DNA of 64,000 bases from contig NZ_JAFCJK010000010.1 of the NCBI RefSeq assembly GCF_018131005.1, positions 186,001-250,000 on the forward strand, read 5' to 3'. Of this stretch, positions 42,179-56,897 are shown piece after piece (within the stretch, counting starts at the first letter, position 1; each line of letters starts with the position of its first letter). Below the pieces are notes generated by a model that searched no databases, was not told the origin of the DNA, and worked only from the letters and a program-made list of their open reading frames with translations. Origin of the DNA: Bradyrhizobium lablabi (GTDB taxonomy: Bacteria; Pseudomonadota; Alphaproteobacteria; Rhizobiales; Xanthobacteraceae). The translations under genes and the position numbers were made by a program.

Positions 42179-43069
42179 TCAGGGCGCAGCGGCGCGCAGG
42201 TGATCCACGAGTTGCTTGGCCGGCCGCGGCAGGCCCTTGAAGCTGCGGGCGCAGATCGTCAACCTGCGGTTGGCCCAGGCGTCGCGGATCCGGATCGCGA
42301 CGATCGGCATCGCTCGTGCGCTCCGCCGGGCGGCGGTCTCAGGCACCACGGCGACGCCGACGTCGGCCGCAACCATCTGGCAGATGGCGTCGAAATCGCG
42401 CAGGCGGGCGCGGAAGCGCAAGCGGGCGCCGAGTTTCGCCGCATGCCGCGAGATATGGACCTGCAGCGCCGTCGATGCGGTGAGCCCGACGAAATCGCGA
42501 TCGACCACCTCCTGGAAGTCGATCTGGCGGCGGCTGCCGAGATCGCTCCGCTTGGCCGCCACCAGCGTCAGGCGGTCCTCGCTGAAGACGAAGCGCTCGA
42601 TGCTGTCGGGTAGCGCGTGCTCGGCGGCAAAGCCGAGGTCGGCCGCGCCGCTCGCAATCGCGGCGGCGATGTCGGCGCTCTCACGCTCCTCGACATCGAC
42701 ATTAATGTCAGGGTGCTCGCGCAGGAAGGCGGCCAGTGCCCGCGGCAGATGTTCCGACAGTCCCGACGTGTTGGCGAGCAGCAGCACGCTCGCCCGGACG
42801 CCGCTGGCATAGGCCGCAAGATCGCCCTGCAGGGCCTCGACATTGTGGATCACGATACGGGCATGGTCGAGCAGGCTCTCGCCCGCCGCGGTGAGTTCCA
42901 CGCCGCGGCGGCCGCGCTTGAGCAGCGCGACACCCAGCGCATCCTCCAGTCCCTTGATCCGCTCGCTGGCGGAAGCAAGTGCGAGATTCGCGCGCGCCGC
43001 GCCCTGCGTGATGCTGCGCGCGTCGGCCACCGCGATGAACAGCTGCAAGTCGACCAGATCGAACCGCAT
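42179..43069 (-). CDS. LysR-family regulator divergent from a TSUP exporter
   Basis: 296 residues: an N-terminal winged helix (FDLVDLQLFIAVADARSITQ, ASASERIKGLEDALGVALL) and an effector domain from about residue 90. The ATG at 43069 is preceded by GGAGA. Only 89 bp separate it from the divergent TauE/SafE-type gene, the usual arrangement for a LysR regulator and its target, so it probably controls that exporter. It is convergent with hisN, with stops 2 bp apart. Confidence 0.87.
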   Translation of the reverse strand: MRFDLVDLQLFIAVADARSITQGAARANLALASASERIKGLEDALGVALLKRGRRGVELTAAGESLLDHARIVIHNVEALQGDLAAYASGVRASVLLLANTSGLSEHLPRALAAFLREHPDINVDVEERESADIAAAIASGAADLGFAAEHALPDSIERFVFSEDRLTLVAAKRSDLGSRRQIDFQEVVDRDFVGLTASTALQVHISRHAAKLGARLRFRARLRDFDAICQMVAADVGVAVVPETAARRSARAMPIVAIRIRDAWANRRLTICARSFKGLPRPAKQLVDHLRAAAP

Positions 43070-43158
43070 CGTGTCTCCAACAGGTCTTCGGACATGCCGA
43101 AGGCTGGCTCCGTAACCTCCAGATTGTGCCGATCCATGCGATCGGTCAATGTGCCGCA

Positions 43159-43911
43159 ATGTTCGACCATGTCCTCATCCTGATCGCGTTCGCGTTCCTG
43201 CTCGCCGGCTTCGTCAAGGGCACCCTCGGCCTCGGCCTGCCGACGGTGGCGATGGGGCTGTTGGCGGTGACGATGCCGCCAGGCCAAGCGATCGCGATCG
43301 TGATCGTGCCGGCCATTGTCACCAACATCTGGCAGACCTTCGTAGGGTCGTATCTGCGCGACATCATCAAGCGGTTATGGCCGCTGATGGTCGGCACCGT
43401 CGTCGGCATCTGGCTCAATGCCGGGCTGCTGACAGGGCCCTACGCACCCTATGGCACCGTGGTGCTCGGCCTGCTGCTGGTGATCTACGCGATCGTGGGC
43501 CTGAGCAGGTTCAGCTTCAAGGTCGCCCGGCGCGACGAGAAATGGATCGGCGGCATCGTTGGCCTGATCACCGGCGTGATCTCGGCGGCAACCGGCGTGC
43601 AGGTAATTCCCTCGATGCCGTTCATGCAGGCGATCGGGATGGAGAAGGACGAACTGGTGCAGGCGCTCGGCGTCTTCTTCACCACCGCGACCGTAGCCCT
43701 TGCCTTCAACCTCACGGCGTCGGGTCTGCTGACTGCCGCGACCGCCCTGCCGGGTGCGGTGGCAATGGGGGCGTCCTTCACCGGCATGTTCATCGGCCAG
43801 TCGGTGCGCTCGCGAATGCAACCGGAGGTATTCCGACGCTGGTTCCTGATTTCGATGATCCTGCTTGGCGTCTATCTCGCTGGCAGTGCGCTGATAAAGC
43901 TACACGGCTGA
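43159..43911 (+). CDS. TSUP (TauE/SafE) family membrane exporter
   Basis: 250 residues, about eight hydrophobic helices, with the family pattern of two similar halves (LLAGFVKGTLGLGLPTVAMG; GIVGLITGVISAATGVQVIP). TSUP members move sulfite, sulfonates or other small anions. The start is uncertain (ATG at 43159; GTG upstream) because no clear ribosome-binding site is visible. Divergent from its likely LysR regulator. The substrate is unknown. Confidence 0.85.
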   Translation: MFDHVLILIAFAFLLAGFVKGTLGLGLPTVAMGLLAVTMPPGQAIAIVIVPAIVTNIWQTFVGSYLRDIIKRLWPLMVGTVVGIWLNAGLLTGPYAPYGTVVLGLLLVIYAIVGLSRFSFKVARRDEKWIGGIVGLITGVISAATGVQVIPSMPFMQAIGMEKDELVQALGVFFTTATVALAFNLTASGLLTAATALPGAVAMGASFTGMFIGQSVRSRMQPEVFRRWFLISMILLGVYLAGSALIKLHG

Positions 43912-43916
43912 TTGGT

Positions 43917-44552
43917 TCAGCGCGCTTCCAGCATCGCGATGCGAACGCCGAGGTAGACGAACAGCCCGCCGAGCGCGCGGTTGATCCAGGCGATCACGCC
44001 GGCCGATTGCCTGATGCGGCCCGCGGCACGAGTTGCGAATGCCGCGACGCCGAGGCACCAAACCGTGCCGTTGACGATGAAGATCAGTCCGAGCACGAGG
44101 AAGGCGAGCGCCTTGTGCGGCGAATCCGCCGCCACGAATTGCGGCAGGAAGGCCAGGAAAAACAGCGCCACTTTCGGATTGAGGATATTGGTCAGCGCCC
44201 CCTGCCAGAAGATGCGCCGGATCGAACTCTCGCCGCCCTGTCCCGCCACGTCCGCGATCGGTTGCGCGCGCGACAACAGCATCTTCAGCCCGGTGAAGAG
44301 CAGATAGGCCGCGCCGACCAGCTTGAGCGCCAGGAACGCCGACGACGACGCCATCAACAACGCCGACAGCCCGATCGCCGCGCCCAGTACGTGGACCAGG
44401 CAACCGCAGCTGATGCCGATTGCTGCGGCGGCCCCGCCGCGCCAGCCCGACTGGATGCTGCGGCCGATGATGTAGGCGGTGTCCGGCCCCGGGGTGACGT
44501 TGAGCAGCAAACCGGACGCGACAAACAGCCAAAGCTCGTGGATACCGAGCAT
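43917..44552 (-). CDS. LysE-family amino-acid exporter
   Basis: 211 residues with six hydrophobic segments and the LysE/RhtB signature (LLLNVTPGPDTAYIIGRSIQSG near the N-terminus; ILNPKVALFFLAFLPQF mid-protein). It exports amino acids or related compounds; which one cannot be predicted. Tandem GTG and ATG codons (44555, 44552) are possible starts. It is convergent with the TSUP gene, with 5 bp between stops. Confidence 0.87.
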   Translation of the reverse strand: MLGIHELWLFVASGLLLNVTPGPDTAYIIGRSIQSGWRGGAAAAIGISCGCLVHVLGAAIGLSALLMASSSAFLALKLVGAAYLLFTGLKMLLSRAQPIADVAGQGGESSIRRIFWQGALTNILNPKVALFFLAFLPQFVAADSPHKALAFLVLGLIFIVNGTVWCLGVAAFATRAAGRIRQSAGVIAWINRALGGLFVYLGVRIAMLEAR

Positions 44553-44792
44553 CACAGCAAAACTAACCTATGTGAGTAACGAACCTGAAAGGCTGATCGG
44601 CCAGAAACGTGCGATTCCGGCGACAGACAAACCGCATACGAATTCGTTAGTGAAGCACGCTGTGAAGACCGTCCGTCGCATGCCAATTCCTGTTACAATA
44701 CACTGTTATTGGGTGTAGACCGGGCTTCCGAGACACGGCGTATCTTGTAAGATTGGAAACGGCTGAAGGGCCTTTCCAGGGCAGAGGGGGAT

Positions 44793-46598
44793 ATGGAAAG
44801 ACGGCTGGCCGCCATCCTGTGCGCTGACATCGCCGGGTATTCCCGCATGATGGGTGCCGACGAGGCGGGAACGCATGCCTCTTTCAAGGCCCACCGCAGC
44901 GCGATCTATCCGATCATTCTCAACCACGGCGGCCGAATCGTCAAAAATACCGGCGACGGCTTCCTGCTCGAGTTCCCGAGCATCATCGGCGCAATCGAGG
45001 CCGCGGTCGCAATGCAGACATTGATGGCTGAACGCAACGAGCATCTGCCCGCCGATCGTGCCATGCACTTCCGCATGGGCGTCCACATGGGCGACGTGAT
45101 GGCCGATGAGGACGAGGTGTTCGGCGATGACGTCAATATTGCCGTTCGACTCGAGACGGTGGCCGCGCCCGGCGGCATCGCGGTGTCGGATAAAGCCCGC
45201 ACCGAGGCCGGCCGGCGGCTTGCCATCACTCTGGGCGACGCGGGTCCGCATCGCTTCAAGAACATCGCCGAACCGGTCAACGTCTGGACCTGGGTACCGG
45301 CGGGATCATCCGATGTCCAGGAGAAGGCCGCGCAGGACGGGCCGCACCTGCCGGCGCAATACCGGACGGCAATCGTCGGCGTGCTGCCGTTCGACAATCT
45401 CAGCGGCAGCGCCGACGAGTATTTCTCCGACGGCCTGACCGAGGATTTGATCCACGCGCTGTCGCTGCAATCCTTCTATCGCGTGCTGAGCCGGAACTCG
45501 ACCTTCGCCTATAAGGGCAAGAACGTCAGCACGCGCCTGATCGCGCGCGAGATCGACGCGACCTACTTGATCCAGGGTTCGGTGCGGCGCGCTGGCAGCA
45601 AGGTCCGCGTCACCGCCGAGCTGATCGCGCCGGAAAAGGGCGAGCAACTGTGGACCGGCCGCTATGACCGCGACATGGGCGACCTGTTCGCGATGCAGGA
45701 CGAGATCACCGCCAATCTCTCCGCCGCGATCGCCCAGGAGATCTATCGCGCCGAGGCCTCCGCGCCGGCGCGCGCGCCCGACTCCGAACTGACCGCATGG
45801 GACCGCTTCCTGAAGGGCCTGTCACACTACTATCTCCAGACCAAGGCCGATTTCGAGACCGCGATCGCACTGTTCAAGGAGGCGATCGAGCTCGATCCGT
45901 CACTCTCGATCGCGCGCGCCTATCTCGCCACCATGCAAATCCAGGGTGCCCAGTTCGGCTGGATCCCGAGCACGCGCGAACTGTGGGCATCGTCGGTGAA
46001 CCTTGCCGAAAGCAGCGTAAGGCTCGATCCTCGATCGTCTTTCGCTTTCTCCCTGCTCGCCTATCTGCACGCGATGCAGGGACATCACGAAGCCGCCATG
46101 GACGCCATCAAGCGGGCAATCGAGCTCAATCCCTACGACATGGGGGCGCGCGGCGTGCTCGGGATCTGCCACATGGTGATCGGCGATCACCGCCGGGCGA
46201 TCGAGCTGTTCTCGATGGCGGTCCAGCAGCGCGGCAACAGCGATCCCCGTTATCAATGGGCGGCGTTGAGCGCGTTCAGCCATTATCTGCTCGGTCAATA
46301 TGACGCGTCGCTCTCATGGTCGCGCGAGGCGCTCTATCTGAATCCCAATCATTTGCAGGGGCTTGCGGTGCGCGCGGCGGCGCTTGCGCAGCTCGGACGC
46401 GCGGAAGAAGCAGCAGAAGCGGCGAAGGCGCTGCTGAGCAATTATCCGGACCTGACCGTCGAACGTCACCTGCGCAATTTCTATTGGAAGAATCCGGCCG
46501 ACATCGCCCACTATCGCGACGGCCTCTTGAAAGCCCACATCCCTTTCGGCAAACTCGCTCTGGTTGCATCAGCACCCAAACTCGCCGTTGATTCGTGA
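44793..46598 (+). CDS. Class III adenylate cyclase with C-terminal TPRs
   Basis: 601 residues. The N-terminal class III cyclase domain (about 5-165) has metal-binding aspartates in CADIAGYSRM (Asp12) and NTGDGFLLEF (Asp55). The middle resembles the TolB-like/CadC-type segment (VGVLPFDNLSGSADEYFSDG, LIQGSVRRAGSKVRVTAEL, DRDMGDLFAMQDEI). The C-terminal 280 residues are TPR-like. This architecture is expanded in Bradyrhizobium and makes cAMP, presumably gated by the TPR region. AGAGGGGGAT precedes the ATG. No membrane helices, so cytoplasmic. Confidence 0.9.
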   Translation: MERRLAAILCADIAGYSRMMGADEAGTHASFKAHRSAIYPIILNHGGRIVKNTGDGFLLEFPSIIGAIEAAVAMQTLMAERNEHLPADRAMHFRMGVHMGDVMADEDEVFGDDVNIAVRLETVAAPGGIAVSDKARTEAGRRLAITLGDAGPHRFKNIAEPVNVWTWVPAGSSDVQEKAAQDGPHLPAQYRTAIVGVLPFDNLSGSADEYFSDGLTEDLIHALSLQSFYRVLSRNSTFAYKGKNVSTRLIAREIDATYLIQGSVRRAGSKVRVTAELIAPEKGEQLWTGRYDRDMGDLFAMQDEITANLSAAIAQEIYRAEASAPARAPDSELTAWDRFLKGLSHYYLQTKADFETAIALFKEAIELDPSLSIARAYLATMQIQGAQFGWIPSTRELWASSVNLAESSVRLDPRSSFAFSLLAYLHAMQGHHEAAMDAIKRAIELNPYDMGARGVLGICHMVIGDHRRAIELFSMAVQQRGNSDPRYQWAALSAFSHYLLGQYDASLSWSREALYLNPNHLQGLAVRAAALAQLGRAEEAAEAAKALLSNYPDLTVERHLRNFYWKNPADIAHYRDGLLKAHIPFGKLALVASAPKLAVDS

Positions 46599-46651
46599 GC
46601 GAGTTCGGTAACGGGCACTATTCAGTCCGAAAGCTTTCAGGATGTGGTTTC

Positions 46652-47311
46652 ATGTCGGACATTGCTTCAGGCGAGACGCCTGCCCCGCCGGTTTCGCCGA
46701 ATAATCCCTGCCCGTTCCTGCGCGCATTGGTAGCCGGCGGCTATGTTGGCGGCCATGTTGTGCCGCTGGCCGAACTGAGCGGGACGATCGATCGCGCGAC
46801 CGGCAAGACGGGCCTGGCTGCGATCAATGCCGGCATCAAGATCTTCATGGTCGCGCAGATCGCAAACGGCCTCGGTCCGCTCAGCCAGTTGCGCTCCCTG
46901 ACCAAGGGCGCGGTCCTCGACGAGTTGCGCAATGGTCCTCTCGACAAGCACGGCGCGGGCTCGCGCATCCTCGACGAGCATGCGGTGGTGCATGAGGAGG
47001 AGATTGCGCGTCTCGCCACCTACGGCCAGACCTATAACAATCCCGACGGCGGCACCGAACGCGGACTGTCGGCGTCCGACATCAAGACCTTCATGGCCGC
47101 CAACTTTCAGCGCGCCAAGGACGAGCATCCCCGGTACTACGCGATCCTGCGCTGCTATTACCCGCTGCTGATGCTCGGCGAATGGCCGGTGCTGCTGGAC
47201 ATCATGGGCAAAGGCCAAGGCAAGGACCGCTATCTCAGCGTTGCCGAAATCAGGACGCTGTTTGTCGAGCGCCGCTTTCCCGACCGGATCATCGCGCTGC
47301 TGAAGCGCTGA
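46652..47311 (+). CDS. Possible heme-thiolate (chloroperoxidase-like) peroxidase
   Basis: 219 residues. The N-terminal NPCPFLRALVAGGYV (Cys20) resembles the PCP proximal-heme-ligand motif of family 2 peroxidases. A later DEHAVVHEEEIARL (Glu109-His110) resembles their EHD acid-base/metal motif. The C-terminal GKDRYLSVAEIRTLF is EF-hand-like. The EHD Asp is replaced by Ala, and bacterial members are little studied, so the assignment is tentative. An alternative GTG start at 46595 overlaps the cyclase stop, which would couple the two genes; ATG at 46652 matches the motif position better. Confidence 0.5.
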   Translation: MSDIASGETPAPPVSPNNPCPFLRALVAGGYVGGHVVPLAELSGTIDRATGKTGLAAINAGIKIFMVAQIANGLGPLSQLRSLTKGAVLDELRNGPLDKHGAGSRILDEHAVVHEEEIARLATYGQTYNNPDGGTERGLSASDIKTFMAANFQRAKDEHPRYYAILRCYYPLLMLGEWPVLLDIMGKGQGKDRYLSVAEIRTLFVERRFPDRIIALLKR

Positions 47312-47318
47312 AATCGCT

Positions 47319-48266
47319 TCACTTGAACAGCGGCGTGCCCGGCACGAAAGCGTCAAAGGCGGCCCAGAATTGCGCACGGTAGCGGTCCTGCTCCTGCAGG
47401 ATCTCATGCTTTGCGCCGGCAATCACGAGGTGCGAGCCGGCGCGCAAATGATAGGCGAACTCCTCGATCGCGGCCGTCGACACCACCTCGTCGTTGCTCG
47501 CGGCCAACATCAGGATCGGTTGGCGGATTTCGGACGGGTAGGACATGCCACGGAAGGTGCGCATCGCGGTGAAAGCCGTGTCGGCCCAGGCGACCGTCGG
47601 CGCGGCGATGCCGAGTGTCGGGTCTTCTTCCAGGATCGCGGCATTGCGGGCGTGGCGCACGGGATCGCTGGTCACAGGATTGTTGATAAAGGGAGACGTC
47701 CCAACCAGTTCATCGGTGCCACCGGGAATATAGCGGCCGCCCTGCCCGGCGAAACGCATGATCCGCAGCAGCGCAGTCGACGTAAAGGAAGTGCGGCGAC
47801 GAGGGAGGTCGATCATCGGCGCCGCCAGCACCATGCGATCGAACCAGCGCTTGCCCGCATGCGCCAGGCGCAGCATCACCGCGCCACCCATCGAATGCGC
47901 CAACGCGAAGAAGGGTGGCGGACAGTCGGGCAACACCACCTGCCGCACGAAGGTTTCGACGTCGACCTCGTAGTCGGCGAAGTCGCGCACATAGCCCTTG
48001 CGGGGATCGCGCAGGCGTCGCGACGAGTGGCCCTGCCCGCGCCAATCGATCATCGCGACGGCAAAGCCACGGTCGCGCAGGTCGCGCACGGTCTCGAAGT
48101 ATTTTTCGATCATCTCGCCGCGCCCGCTAAAAACGCAGACCGTGCCCTTGCGGCCCGGCGGCGGCGCCCAGCGTGCGAAGCGCAGTTCCGCCCCATCGGG
48201 AGTCTTGATGGTGCCGCTGACAACGTCCTCCGGAACCGGGTTGGCTGGAATGGAGACAAGCGTCAT
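47319..48266 (-). CDS. Lysophospholipase-like alpha/beta hydrolase
   Basis: 315 residues, alpha/beta-hydrolase fold. Motifs are an oxyanion region CVFSGRGEMIEKYFE, AMIDWRGQGHSSR, nucleophile elbow ALAHSMGGAV (Ser), and late Asp and His (NDEVVS; AKHEIL). The pattern matches the PldB/monoglyceride-lipase type, acting on lysophospholipids or monoglycerides. No signal peptide. It is convergent with the peroxidase-like gene and divergent from hsp20. Confidence 0.86.
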   Translation of the reverse strand: MTLVSIPANPVPEDVVSGTIKTPDGAELRFARWAPPPGRKGTVCVFSGRGEMIEKYFETVRDLRDRGFAVAMIDWRGQGHSSRRLRDPRKGYVRDFADYEVDVETFVRQVVLPDCPPPFFALAHSMGGAVMLRLAHAGKRWFDRMVLAAPMIDLPRRRTSFTSTALLRIMRFAGQGGRYIPGGTDELVGTSPFINNPVTSDPVRHARNAAILEEDPTLGIAAPTVAWADTAFTAMRTFRGMSYPSEIRQPILMLAASNDEVVSTAAIEEFAYHLRAGSHLVIAGAKHEILQEQDRYRAQFWAAFDAFVPGTPLFK

Positions 48267-48339
48267 GCGCGGAACCGGCTGCCGGGGACGGAATGAAAAT
48301 CAAGCGCGCCAGTGCCAAAAAGCGAAGCTGTTTCCGCCC

Positions 48340-48367
48340 CTTGAACGCGACGCAGGTCCTCCCATAT
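48340..48367 (+). promoter_or_regulatory. Sigma-32-type heat-shock promoter for hsp20
   Basis: CTTGAA (48340-48345) is followed after about 15 bases by CCCATAT (48361-48367). This is close to the heat-shock consensus CTTGAA-N13-15-CCCCATNT. It lies about 120 bp upstream of the hsp20 start, leaving a leader long enough for the ROSE structure. Confidence 0.75.
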
Positions 48368-48369
48368 CA

Positions 48370-48486
48370 CCTCAGTGCAGGCCGCTACCAGTGTTTCGGA
48401 ACCGAAACATTAGGCTGCACACAGCACTAAGCCCGGCCCGATGGCGGGCGGGTAATTGAAACAGTCGCTCATTGGAGGACTACCCT
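48370..48486 (+). promoter_or_regulatory. ROSE-type RNA thermometer in the hsp20 leader
   Basis: Predicted hairpins in order: an outer GTGCAG (48375)/CTGCAC (48415) stem capped by TGTTTCGG-AA-CCGAAACA; a GC-rich hairpin around GCCCGGCCC/GGCGGGCGGG (48431-48452); and a final stem GTC-G-CTC, loop ATTG, GAGGAC (48464-48480). The last leaves one G bulged opposite the ribosome-binding site GGAGG. The bulged G in a TCGCT context facing the Shine-Dalgarno sequence is the hallmark of ROSE elements of rhizobial small heat-shock genes. Confidence 0.8.
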
Positions 48487-48963
48487 ATGCGTAGCTACGA
48501 TCTCACCCCGTTTTATCGTTCCACCGTCGGCTTCGACCGCCTGTTCAACCTGCTCGACCAGGTGACCTCGGACGGCACCCCCGGCTATCCCCCCTACAAC
48601 ATCGAGCGCACCGGCGAGAACGCCTACCGCATCAGCGTTGCGGTTTCCGGCTTTTCGCACGGCGAACTGTCGATCGTCGCGAAGGAAAACACGCTGACGA
48701 TCAAGGGCGAGAAGGTTGCCAACGAGTCCAGCGGCGACAAGGCCGAGGTACTCTATCGCGGCATCGCCTCGCGCGCGTTCGAGCGCGTGTTCCAGCTTGC
48801 CGACTTCGTGCAGGTGAAGGCGGCCTCGCTTGAGAACGGCCTGCTGCATGTCGATCTCGTCCGCGAGATCCCCGAGGCCAAGAAACCCCGCAACATTCCG
48901 ATCGGTGGCGCCGAGAAGGCCCCGCAGGTCGTTGACGGTTCGGCCCACAAGGTCGCCGCCTAA
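48487..48963 (+). CDS. Small heat-shock protein, Hsp20 family
   Basis: 158 residues. An IbpA-like N-terminus (YDLTPFYRSTVGFDRLFNLL) is followed by an alpha-crystallin domain of about 95 residues (YPPYNIERTGENAYRISVAV, LENGLLHVDLVREIPE) and a C-terminal IPIGG that supplies the I-x-I-type anchoring motif. It acts as an ATP-independent holdase in the cytoplasm. The ATG at 48487 follows GGAGG within the ROSE stem. A strong terminator lies 26 bp downstream, so it is monocistronic. Confidence 0.93.
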   Translation: MRSYDLTPFYRSTVGFDRLFNLLDQVTSDGTPGYPPYNIERTGENAYRISVAVSGFSHGELSIVAKENTLTIKGEKVANESSGDKAEVLYRGIASRAFERVFQLADFVQVKAASLENGLLHVDLVREIPEAKKPRNIPIGGAEKAPQVVDGSAHKVAA

Positions 48964-48988
48964 GTTGGGCAGCGTCAACTGGATGCGA

Positions 48989-49017
48989 AAACGCCCCGGG
49001 AGACCGGGGCGTTTTTT
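48989..49017 (+). terminator. Rho-independent terminator of hsp20
   Basis: Perfect arms AACGCCCCGG and CCGGGGCGTT with a GAGA loop, followed by a run of T (GTTTTTTG) on the plus strand. Confidence 0.9.
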
Positions 49018-49058
49018 GTTCCCGTATTCAGCCGCCAACGGGTCGTAATGACCGGTGG

Positions 49059-49781
49059 CTACTCCAGTCCCTGCACCTTCGGCATCTCCTGGGTCGGCAG
49101 GACCGCAGGCGCCGCCGGTGCCGGCGGAGCGGTTTGGCTGACGGCCGGCGCTGCTGCCTGGGGAGCCGCCTGCGTCTCCGCGGGTTTCGCCCCGACCACG
49201 GCGGCCTGTTGTGCCGGTGCCGGCGCCGCCGCCTGCGCGGGCGCAGCGGCCGGCGTGGGCTTTGCGGCGAGCGGGCTCGGTTTCGGTACTGGCGTGCGGC
49301 TTGCGACATGCGGCACCGGCGCTGGCGGACGCGGCACGCGGGCTGCGAACGGCGGCAGCATCGGGCCGCGAGCGAAATAGTCGCGCATCCGGTAGGCAGG
49401 CTCGAAGCGGACGATTCGCCCGTTCCGGGCATCGATCACGAGCCGCCCGTCCCCGCCGCCGCGGTCCATGACTGCAATCGTGTAGACCAGCCCGCGCTGC
49501 CGCGGGATGCCTAGCGGCAGAAACCCGTTCTCGCGGAGCACAGTGTAGACCTCCGTCGGCGGCAGCAGGCTCGGCCCACGGGCGTTGCGGGGCGGCGACG
49601 CGATCTCCGGCCGCGGCGGCGATGGGACCTCCGGCGGTACGGCCGCGTAAGGCCCGTCCACGTCGGATGCCTTGGTGGAAGCCGGACTGTCGGTCTGCGG
49701 GGGCGCCGGTTCCTGCGCCTGCGCAGAGGCGGCCGCAAGCGCGAAGCCGGCCGCCGCAACCCATGCTGTGAACAACTTCAT
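49059..49781 (-). CDS. Exported Pro/Ala-rich protein with PepSY-like segment
   Basis: 240 residues: a signal peptide (AAAGFALAAASAQAQ), a Pro-rich stretch, a compact conserved part (EVYTVLRENGFLPLGIPRQR to RLVIDARNGRIVRFEPAYRM, about 77-130) that resembles PepSY-like domains, then a long Pro/Ala low-complexity tail. CAGGAGTC precedes the ATG. Probably periplasmic or envelope-associated; function unknown. It is convergent with hsp20. Confidence 0.7.
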   Translation of the reverse strand: MKLFTAWVAAAGFALAAASAQAQEPAPPQTDSPASTKASDVDGPYAAVPPEVPSPPRPEIASPPRNARGPSLLPPTEVYTVLRENGFLPLGIPRQRGLVYTIAVMDRGGGDGRLVIDARNGRIVRFEPAYRMRDYFARGPMLPPFAARVPRPPAPVPHVASRTPVPKPSPLAAKPTPAAAPAQAAAPAPAQQAAVVGAKPAETQAAPQAAAPAVSQTAPPAPAAPAVLPTQEMPKVQGLE

Positions 49782-50258
49782 CGCCGATGACTCCTGTCGG
49801 CCCCATGCCTGGAGCGTTCCCGCTCTCTTGTCGGCTCACCCTGCGACAAAACTTCATTTTGAATTCCGGCACTCCTTGGGCCGGATCGCGGCACGTTTGC
49901 TTCAAATCAGGGGCAGCTGGTTCACATCAGGGGGAGTATGGCCGTCAGGCCGCGCGATCCAAGCATGTCGCCGGGGACTTTCACGCGCTTGTATGATAGA
50001 GAAAAATTTGGCAAGGTCGGAGTTAGGACAGCAAGACTGTCTCAATTTCGGGGCCATCCCGGCACGGGGATTGCAACGAAACTCGGCGCTCCGGGCTCCG
50101 AGAATGCTGCAGGCAGGTCCGTTCCTCAGGGACGTTGAACGCTCCTCGCCTGAATTAAGGAAATTGCGGCTCGCGGCGGACGAGCGGTGGCCCGGTGGGT
50201 GCCGCAACGCCCAAAGTGCGCCAATGACGGTGGGACCCTTACCAGGGGGAGAGGACAC
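49782..50258. other. Upstream region of gltB
   Basis: 477 bp with no supported gene. It holds a near-duplicated ATCAGGGG(C/G)AG at 49906 and 49927 and a sigma-54-like promoter at 50059-50075. The segment closest to gltB probably forms an untranslated leader of about 170 bases, ending in a strong GGGGGAGAGGA ribosome-binding site. Confidence 0.55.
50059..50075 (+). promoter_or_regulatory. Sigma-54-like promoter candidate for gltB
   Basis: CGGCACGGGGATTGCA has the invariant GG (50061-50062) and GC (50073-50074) exactly 10 bases apart. It matches the consensus TGGCACG-N4-TTGCW except for C in place of the first T. RpoN/NtrC control of glutamate synthase would make biological sense. Confidence 0.45.
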
Positions 50259-54995
<4,737 letters not shown>

Positions 54996-55009
54996 GGGTG
55001 AGGCAGGAC

Positions 55010-55125
55010 CGTCATTGCGAGCGCAGCGAAGCAATCCGCAAATCCATCCGCGGACCGATGGATTGCTTCGTCACTCCAGCGCAAAATTGCTTTGCAATTT
55101 TGTCGCGAGCTCCTCGCAATGACAC
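55010..55125 (+). repeat. Repeat D, copy 1, between gltB and gltD
   Basis: It starts GTCATTGCGAGCGCAGCGAA and ends GAGCTCCTCGCAATGAC, with internal stems ATGGATTGCTTCGTC and CAAAATTGCTTTGCAATTTTG. A related copy, inverted, lies at 56777-56887 after gltD. The outer ends are complementary, so the RNA would fold back on itself. Confidence 0.8.
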
Positions 55126-55180
55126 GGAGTTGGCGGAAAGAAACGAAGACGAACGCAGGATGCAGGGGCATCGGGTTTAA

Positions 55181-56650
<1,470 letters not shown>

Positions 56651-56776
56651 GATTCCAACTTGCTGAGCCAAGCGTCCCGAAGGACGCATGGCCACGGACG
56701 GGCCTTCGCGCTTCGAAAGGGTCGCGTCGTGCTCCGTCAGAGCGACACCGGCGAATTTGCGCATGCGTACTCTGCG

Positions 56777-56887
56777 CGTCATGCGAGGAGCTCGCGACAA
56801 AATTGCAAAGCAATTTTGCGATGAAGCGACGACTTGTCCGCCGTAGCCTTGGCGAAGGCGGACAAGTCGCTTCGCTCGCAATGACGC
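56777..56887 (-). repeat. Repeat D, copy 2, after gltD
   Basis: CGTCATGCGAGGAGCTCGCG at the left and CTTCGCTCGCAATGACGCG at the right mirror the copy at 55010-55125. The shared CAAAATTGCAAAGCAATTTTG palindrome is retained; the interior differs (GACTTGTCCGCC/GGCGGACAAGTC stem). Confidence 0.8.
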
Positions 56888-56897
56888 GGTGGGATTT

